Shown: in pieces, positions 57,101 to 64,000 of the stretch
How the letters are laid out: each line of letters starts with the position of its first letter
Numbering within the stretch: position 1 is the first letter of the stretch
Assembly (NCBI RefSeq): GCF_024139115.2
Contig: NC_085140.1
Coordinates: 418,140,283 to 418,204,282, forward strand
Origin: Armigeres subalbatus
Taxonomy: Eukaryota > Arthropoda > Insecta > Diptera > Culicidae
Reading direction: 5' to 3'
Length of the DNA stretch: 64,000 nt
Made by a program: the position numbers and the translations under genes
The notes under the pieces: generated by a model
Database searches by the model: none
Seen by the model: only the letters and a program-made list of their open reading frames with translations
What the model was told of the DNA's origin: nothing

Positions 57101-58884
57101 CACTGTCGAAGTAGGTTTGTGTTACATAAGTTGAATTTTCTGTACCAAAAGTCCATACGTCCACGCACGCACGGTTATCCGATTATCGCCAATTTTAGTA
57201 GAAATCATTTGCGCCAGCTTCCCCGCACGCAGCCGCCATATAATATCCATTACCTAACGATGGCGATTTCAGCGCAATTCAGCGCGCGCGCATTCATCAG
57301 CCGGATAATTGTGGCCGCCTTGGATACCATATTTGGAACCGCTTGTCAGCTACCACGAGGCTACCAACCGCAACCATTGCTGGACGACACACTTGGACGT
57401 TCCTCATCTATGCGAGGTGAGGCAGGTAATCGCACACGCATATGTCGCTCATTGCGGTGAGGTTGCCCGATTGGTGGTGGATCGCGCAACTCAGCAAAGC
57501 GATCTCTTTGTTGACAGAATTAATGTTAATTTAAGACGGGTATTAGCGTACGAATGTGGAATTGCTGGCGTAAGTCGGGCAAGTGGATTGGACCACTCTC
57601 GATTGGTCGAGAGTAAGGAGATCGGTCCACATGAAGCGAGTACCCATCAAGTTGAGCTTAATGTGACAATTTGGATTACAAACTGCTGATCTTGGGAAGG
57701 GAAGGTTAGTGAGTGGGATGTGACAGTAGTATGGAATGAAATATAAATAAGATTAGTTGATCGAGCAATTACTTCAGATTGTCTCACATGGTGGACCACA
57801 CATGACTTTCTCGTTGTTGCTGATTCATTTCGTATCGTTAGCTGGGGCATAACAATAACTCTACAATTTGTCACGAACCGTTCTCGCGTGGAAAAGGAAG
57901 CCTCAAATTATAGTCTCGCAAGATACATATCAATTAGTCCGTCATCTATTCTATTCGGCAGCGCTAACAAGATCCCGCTAGACAGGGAAACATTTCTCCG
58001 CACCGTTATGCATCGAGGCCCGAACCAAATGACCGGATTCTTCGTCTTTGCCCTCGGAGGACCCGCAAAACGGGAGGTATTATCACTTCCCATTTCTCCT
58101 CCCGGTCACACTAATTCCCGGGCTGAAGGAGAAATTCTTTTCAGTTGATCCGATACGACGATACAAAGTATCAAAGGCATTCGGAATTCAACGGTGACGG
58201 TGGTGGCGGCGGCGGCAGAAGAATCGTTTTCAATCGAGTGAGAAAAGGTGCCATCTGTTTGCGAACAGACCAGCAGACATAGGAGAACACTAAGAAAAGT
58301 TCTACAGTTGCATTTTGCACTTCGAAAAAGAGACCTCTAATTGAATCCCACAAACAAAGCGTACCAAAGTGTGCTAAAGAACCGATTGCATTGCACTGAA
58401 CGTCATATGTTTTGATTGATCGATTGATGAAGCGCCGGAGATTTTCCAACTTTTTTTTGCCCTCGACAGTGTCTACATGGTTTTTGTTCTGTTGCAGGCG
58501 AAAGCTGTTGCAGAAATAACTGATGTTGTCTCGATTTTCGGTCATTAGGGACCCTAATGAATGGTAATGATAATGATGAGGTTAATTATGATAGGCTGAC
58601 GGGCAGAACACGCACACGCTGGTTGCGGCAATAAACCGTCGATAATCAGCAGGTTGTCGGGTTTTATTTTGGGACGTTGCATCCCGGACTGAGCGAGTGT
58701 GTTTTTTTTTCTTATCAAATTGAAATTCTGCGGTTTTGATGATTTGTGGTACGGGTTTATGCTTTGATGTACCACACAAGAAAATAAAGGTTGACACTTT
58801 ATTACGGAAATCACGGCAAATTCTGTTTGAAAATTCTTCCACTGTCTGTTTGTAGTAAGGATAAAGATTATTAAAGAAAAACCC
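57101..58884. other. Unique DNA, GC-balanced in parts
   Basis: 57110-57690 and 57940-58260 are GC-balanced and non-repetitive, and may hold exons or regulatory sequence. The 126-codon ORF (57309-57689, opening on TTG) has no domain I know. A GGT/GGC-rich run lies near 58195. Confidence 0.3.
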
Positions 58885-59131
58885 AGAATAATCCACCTAG
58901 CGGTGATGGTGCCCTTCTCGAGTGTTATAAAATGTAATGAGAAATGTATCATAAGAGAGGTTAAAATTGCACTTTAAGGAAATAGATTCAGTTATTTGCT
59001 TCAATTCGCTTTCATTTGCATTGCAGCAATTTTTGAAAAAAAAGAGAAATTTCGATTTTGTTTTTTTTCTCCAAAAAATGGAAAAATGGAGAAAAAACAA
59101 TGTTTTGCCTTTCTCGTTCAACGAAATTGTA
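58885..59131 (+). repeat. Dispersed repeat, left part
   Basis: CCACCTAGCGGTGATGGTGC onward to CCTTTCTCGTTCAACGAAAT. It continues at 60028-60170 after the inserted transposon; the uninterrupted relative is at 39620. Confidence 0.55.
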
Positions 59132-60027
59132 GGGGAGACTGGGTAGACTTGATCCCCTTTTCTGATTTTTGACGTATCACAACCAAAAATAAATAAACAT
59201 ACGCGATTTCCTCACAGACTCTCTAAGAAATAAGGTATTTAACTTTAATGATGTATGACAGTCCTTAAATTATTGTTGTTATTAATATACAATCGATTTT
59301 TTGGAGTGCTGTCAAAAATCGACTTTGAAAGTATTTGGGGGAAATTTATCCCTCTCCAAGAACTTGCTTTGGTAAAATTAGAAAGGTTCCCCCAATTTTT
59401 TTTAAATATTTTCCCTTCAAAATACGCGGAATTATCGTATTGCTGTGCGTATACATATGGACGATTTTTGTTATTTAATTGGACAGCACATGCAATTTTC
59501 AAATTTGGGGAGACTTGATCCCCTTTCTACGAGATCTACGCAATAAATAATTTTTCCTGCCGTCAAATCTACAAAAAAAGAAGCCTAAGAACGGTTTTTA
59601 TTTTTGTTTGAATATTTTCGCCAAATTTTTGTATGGGTGACTAACGGGGGATCAAGTGTCCCCATATTGAGGCAATAACTTCAAATCCAAATATCCTAAA
59701 ACTTTGATGGAATGTTGACATTTTCATCAGTACAGATCAATAAGCATATTTATGGCTTGTTGCTGTGAAAAAACGAAAGACTTTGGTCATTGTTATGAAA
59801 AGTTGTTCAAATTTTGTGTGGCCAATAAAAATCTTTAGGAAGTTCAAAACATACAAACCGCCCAGCAGAATAAATAAGGCTGTCAATCCAAAAAATAACT
59901 CACCACATAAAGGTCATTTGTCTAAAGGATCTATACTAAAAAATACGCTAGAACAAAACTACTTTAGTTCTCGATAAAACAGGGGGTGATCAAGTCTCCC
60001 CGGGGATTAAGTCTACCCACCTTCCCC
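59132..60027. mobile_element. TA-flanked non-autonomous DNA transposon, 896 bp
   Basis: Left end GGGGAGACTGGGTAGACTTG followed by ATCCCC; right end, on the minus strand, GGGGAAGGTGGGTAGACTTA followed by ATCCCC (22 of 26 matching). TA lies directly outside on both sides. Comparison with the empty repeat at 39648 (TTGTACCG) shows that removing the element plus one TA restores the site. A third GGGGAGACTTGATCCCC occurs at 59509. TA targets suggest a Tc1/mariner-type enzyme. Confidence 0.75.
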
Positions 60028-60170
60028 TACCGAAAGGAAATCATTTCACTCCGAAAATGAACTTTCCATAGAAGCCTCGGAGATCCATAGTGTTGTATAC
60101 CAATCGCTTCAGCTCAACAAACTGTCTGTCCGTATGTATGTGTGTATGTGTGTGCACAAAAGCTAAGAAA
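60028..60170 (+). repeat. Dispersed repeat, right part
   Basis: TACCGAAAGGAAATCATTTC, GGAGATCCATAGTGTTGTAT and a TGTGTGTATGTG-rich end, parallel to 39650-39790. Confidence 0.6.
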
Positions 60171-60174
60171 AACA

Positions 60175-60850
60175 TTAGGCAACTTTTCGTGGCTAAAGCA
60201 CCTGTAACAGGCCTGAATTGGTTGGCTTGTGCTCAACGAGCATACCGACCATCCCACTTTCAGTTTTGCCTTATCCAGCAGCTTCTTGGCTTCAACCACA
60301 GGTACTTGGAATGAGGAAACCTGCATTCCCGCTTAGTCTTTGCGTAACAGAATCGCGGATTCCAGGATCTCGACATTGCACTGATCTCTCAGTGCGTCTA
60401 CCAGGCCTCCGGCCTCGGTTATCTCACCCAGGCCCTTGCACTGGATATTCAAAACTGGGCAATGGGCTCTAACTTGAACCCAATTTCCCAGTACCTCCTC
60501 TGTCAACTTTTTATACTCAGAACTCTTCTGAGCAGCATCCCGCTTCATCGGATGCAGTTAACATCTTCCCCTAGACTAGAGAGCTTTTTGGTGCATCTCA
60601 TAGTCTTCAATACGTCGGCTTAGTTTTTATCGTATGTCTTGACGATAATCGCCTCACGTCTGTCTTTTCGCTTGCCACTGCCATTGGAAGGCGCACCCTT
60701 TTTCTCACGGGCTCTACCTTTTTTAGCAGTGGCCTGCTCCGCTCCATTTGCTGCACTCCTTGCGGCTTGTTGACGACTCCGCTTCGCCTTTCTGGGATTG
60801 ACGACGTGAATCCACGGCAGGTCCTCCTCCCGGCGATCCTCAGTCACCCT
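60175..60850 (-). pseudogene. R1-clade LINE ORF1 (gag-like) fragment
   Basis: Minus strand, N- to C-terminal: a basic, Lys/Arg/Ala-rich region (60847-60620, e.g. PRKAKRSRQQAARSA) ending IIVKTYDKN, the start of the conserved gag core. Next 60548-60333 gives LKRDAAQ-type core (KKLTEEVLGNWVQVRAHCP) and GLVDALRDQCNVEI. Then 60326-60175 reads VVEAKKLLDKAKLKVGW and ACYRCF, the beginning of the CCHC zinc knuckle, where the copy breaks off. Three frames and stops show decay. The order matches ORF1 of R1-like elements, which binds RNA in the ribonucleoprotein. Confidence 0.7.
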
Positions 60851-61589
60851 TAGTGGCGGAACTGTTTTTCGTTGATTCTTGGGGCCAACTGTCCGCTCAA
60901 TCCTCTACGAGTTTCCGTATCTCTCTTTTTAAAAGCAATGTAACCCTTTTAGCTACATTTAGGTTCGCTATCTGCTATCTGGAAGACAACCTGACCATTA
61001 GCCCATTCGCCGTTTCAGGTCGGTGCCACCCGGCCTTATTAAGAGATCAGAATGTCCAGACTAACAGCCTTCGCTTCACAATATTGCAATATTTAAAAAC
61101 ATTGTCAAATAACATGCATCCAGTATACCATAATCAGGATCTTACTGGAATCAACCATGATGTGCCGATGGCACTCCCTTGGCTTGTGCTTTGTAAGCGG
61201 CAAACAGTTGCTTTGATAGAGTCTGCTTACGGACACTTGTGTTTTTTGGGAGGGCCCACTACTAAACCCCACAACGGTTTAAATAGGTAGACCACCTTAC
61301 TCGTAGTCACATTTGGGGAGGGGTCGTTAGTTGGTGTGGGGAAATTAAAATTATCAAAACTGCTGCTATTCGACACCTGATGGTTACTCGATGAAATGAC
61401 AATCCACATCAGAGGCTCCCAAGCTTTTTGGATATGCGGACCAACCTAGCAGAATCCCAAATTTCTTGCGACCCACCAGGTACAAATGCATGGATTTTTA
61501 TAAATTGGATAAAAATGAGTTCGGGTTGGATATAACAAATCATAATAAATTGCTTTATATCCCATCATTGTATTTTTTGTTTCTATTTG
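60851..61589. other. Unassigned DNA, perhaps LINE leader
   Basis: Upstream (minus strand) of the gag fragment, so possibly its 5' region. The 145-codon plus-strand ORF at 60853-61290 opens on GTG and has no domain. Confidence 0.3.
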
Positions 61590-62060
61590 AATTGGAATTG
61601 CATTGGATTTGGATTTGATTTAGATTGGATTTGAATTGAATTTGGGTTTGATTTAGACTGGATTTGAATTAGATTTGATTTGGGTTGTATTGAGATTAGA
61701 ATTGAATGGAGTTTGCATTGAATTTAGATTGGATTCTGATTAGATTTGGATTGAATTTGGATTGGGTTTAGATTGGATTCGAATTAGATTTGGATTTGAA
61801 TTAGAATTGGATGTAGATTGGATTTGGATATGATTTGGATTGGATTTAGATTTGATTTGTATTTGATAATTTGTATTTGAATTTGATTTGTATTGGATTT
61901 GAATTAGATTTGGATTGGAATAAGATTGAATTTTGATTGGATTTGAATGGGATTAGGAATTGGATTTGGATATTAATTGGATTCGAATTGGGTTTAGATT
62001 GGATTTGGATTAGTTCTCGCTTGGATTTTGGTCAGATGTGGATTGTATTGGACTTCATTC
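61590..62060 (+). repeat. Degenerate GATTGGATTTG repeat
   Basis: About 470 bp of irregular GGATTTGGATT, GAATTAGATTT and similar 6-11 bp words; purine/T-rich, no ORF. Confidence 0.8.
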
Positions 62061-62133
62061 TTTGTCCAATAACAATCGCATAACAAAAGAAGTATATTTA
62101 CGTCATAAATTTTGTAGTTCTCTAATCATCTAA

Positions 62134-62324
62134 CCCAGGTAACCAATAAGCATTAAAGTAAGCACTAGTCGGATTGAGCATTTAAGCAGCCATATATTGG
62201 GCCAAAACCTGCATTAAAATAGCATTAAAGGCAACTATAGGGCTTATTGGCATTTAATGTTTTGTAGTAAAGGCGCATATAATGCCGCTTAAATGCTTTA
62301 TATAATGCTTACTGGTTACCTGGG
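62134..62324. mobile_element. MITE, 191 bp, CCCAGGTAACC termini
   Basis: CCCAGGTAACCAATAAGCAT mirrors ATGCTTACTGGTTACCTGGG. Internal GCATTAAA/TTTAATG words recur. Flanks TAA (left) and ATTTA (right) give no clear duplication. Confidence 0.75.
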
Positions 62325-62496
62325 ATTTATTACTTAGATCGTAAACTAAAAGCTGGTATAGATTTGTGGGACAACATAGTGACAAAGGTATAAATTAAGA
62401 TTTGTCTTTCCATCAGCCCATGACCCCCCATGGGGATCGCGATCCACAGTTTGGTAACCCATGTTCTACACCATATGTGGCGCTAAAAAGGAAATA

Positions 62497-62901
62497 CAGT
62501 CGACTCTCTACATCTCGATGTTCTATATCTCGATATTCTATATCTCGATATCTCTCCCTATTTCTATGGTTTCCTCGGTCCCTTCAATCTACATACATTC
62601 GGGGTTGCTACGTCTCGATAACCTCCCTATCTCAACATCTCTCTATCTCGATGTGTTGTGACCATATTTTGTTCAGAATTCACTCTCTTTATGTCGATAT
62701 GTTCAAGTTTTTAGGCTACAAAACCATCTTTGGGCAATAACAAACACATCAACAACAAAAAATGACATTTGTGTTGTTGTCGTTTTTCATAGCATCGAGC
62801 TTTTTTGGATCTAGTATCCATTTCAATTTTCCTTCCATTATTTGATCTCTCCATTGGTATCTTAATGGTCCCTTCAATATCGAGATGTGGATAGGCGACA
62901 G
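62497..62901. mobile_element. pogo/Tigger-like MITE, TA-flanked
   Basis: CAGTCGACTCTCTACATCTC at the left and, inverted, CTGTCGCCTATCCACATCTC at the right, with TA outside both ends. Starts of the type CAGT...with TA targets are typical of the pogo branch of Tc1/mariner. Internal TCTATATCTCGATAT words are repeated. Confidence 0.7.
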
Positions 62902-62976
62902 TATATGCTAAAGGAGAACATTACACGAAATGTTCAACCGCGGATGGTTTGCGGTGAAATTTAATCCTTCAGAACA

Positions 62977-64000
62977 GAATCTATGACAAAAGGTCGAAAG
63001 ACAAAAGGTCGAAAGGACAAAAGGTCGAAAGACAAAAGGTCGAAAAGACAAAAGGTCGAAAGGACAAAAGGTCGAAAATACAAAACGTCGAAAGGGACAA
63101 AAGGTCGAAAGGACAAAAGGACGAAAGGCACAAAAGGTCGAAAAGGACAAAAGGTCGAAAAGGACAAAAGATCGAAAGGGACAAAATGTCGATCAAGAAC
63201 AAGTTGATAACAAAATGGGTGTATTCCGAAAAAAATTATGAAATGCATTTAACTTCAAGTAGAAATAACACACTCATCACATCATGCAAAGTTGAAGAAT
63301 GAGCAATTTTCAAAGAAGGAGTAATTACTATGAAACAATATTATGAATATCTACATAGTTCTGTTAGAGATAAAAAGATTAAGGAATGATAAAATAAAAG
63401 GAATGAATAAAACTTGTATTGCGCGAGACAGAGTTGTCCTATACAGTTGGCAAAAAATTTGCTCTTTTATTTTAAACTATTTTTAGCAATTAAATAAAAT
63501 TCATTCAATGAGTGCAAATAATAGATGAAAATCTAGGTTTTCTGAATGTCGCTTCGATCTGTCAAAAGGCGCACGCATTGAAAATACACCGGCGTGTAAT
63601 ATACGCCGGTGTATTTGATAATGCGGCGTGCACCATTATGACAGATCGAAGTGACATTTAGAAAACTCAACATCCAACTATTAGTTGTACTCACTGAATG
63701 AATTTTATTTATTTGTTAAAAATTGTGAAAAATAAAAGAGCAGAGTTTTTGTTAACTGTGTAAAGCGACTCTGGTGCTAAATTGACTCTCTCCGTTTCAG
63801 TTCCTTGTCCATTTCGACCTTTTGATCTTATTGATCTTTAGTTTCTTTCGACCTTTTGTCCTGTTCGACGTTCTGTCCGTTTCGACGTTTTGTCCCGTTC
63901 GACGTTTTGTCTTTTCGACCTTTTGTCCCTTTCGACCTTTTGTCCTTTTTCGACCATTTGTCCCTTCGACCTTTTGTCTTTCGACGTTTTGTCTTTCGAC
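62977..64000. mobile_element. FB-like foldback element, family A, copy 2 (cut by window end)
   Basis: Starts GAATCTATGACAAAAGGTCG. Left arm array 62985-63190, asymmetric spacer 63191-63428, palindromic core 63429-63773, then a reversed array from about 63820 to the window edge. The left arm plus spacer align with the right side of the 24.85-kb copy read in reverse, and the right arm with its left side, so the two are the same element in opposite orientation. About 10-50 bp of the right end are probably beyond the window. Confidence 0.85.

Noticed and set aside
57309..57689. 126-codon plus-strand ORF
   Set aside because: Opens on TTG, and no domain is recognisable.
60853..61290. 145-codon plus-strand ORF
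   Set aside because: Opens on GTG and lies opposite the probable 5' region of an R1 LINE on the other strand.

Overview
This is a gene-poor, repeat-dense stretch of a culicine mosquito genome, most likely Aedes. The evidence is four copies of a tRNA-derived SINE that matches the Aedes Feilai type, eroded R1-clade and RTE-clade LINEs, many short terminal-inverted-repeat (TIR) or foldback elements, and very long runs of simple or satellite DNA between AT-rich unique sequence. No complete host gene is visible. The only host-gene candidates are a possible first coding exon on the minus strand near 16.0 kb (a signal-anchor-like N-terminus ending at a splice donor), a weaker 5' exon candidate near 11.4 kb, and two unrecognised ORF remnants near 52 and 53 kb. 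Most other long ORFs are repeats read through in frame.

Layout. 0-3.2 kb: an R1-clade LINE (minus strand, split by about 590 bp of AT-rich DNA) and an RTE-clade relic. 3.3-8.3 kb: eroded GGTCGAAAGGACAAAA arrays, a TTAA-flanked MITE, a hammerhead-like repeat and a diverged 85-bp tandem repeat. 8.3-12.4 kb: mostly unique DNA, then a 789-bp TIR element. 12.6-15.2 kb: a 22-bp satellite with 396-bp higher-order periodicity. 15.9-16.3 kb: the putative first exon. 18.1-19.7 kb: an AAATTTTT-type array holding a 498-bp foldback. 21.9-22.8 kb: three dispersed LINE/SINE-like tails. 24.8-25.9 kb, 30.2-32.6 kb, 40.2-43.1 kb and 63.0-64.0 kb: foldback elements whose inverted termini are tandem-repeat arrays. 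43.5-47.2 kb: another composite of inverted satellite arrays and 478-bp direct repeats. 48-50.3 kb: nested palindromes and a stand-alone MITE. 54.6-55.9 kb: the best RTE LINE copy. 59.1-62.9 kb: three TIR elements and an R1 LINE gag fragment.

The main result is a class of non-autonomous mobile units resembling Drosophila FB (foldback) elements. Three copies whose two sides both lie in the window have arrays in opposite orientation at their two ends and a 9-10 bp direct repeat immediately outside (GTCAATTGA, CTGGAATAC, GAATGTCCCC). Two of the families, with unrelated arrays, share a terminal consensus GA[AC]TCTA[TC]GACA. A second recurring theme is a hammerhead-ribozyme-like core (CTGANGA, stem, GAAA, short palindromic stem) in at least four different repeats. 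No transposase for the foldback class is present here, so these copies would depend on an enzyme encoded elsewhere.
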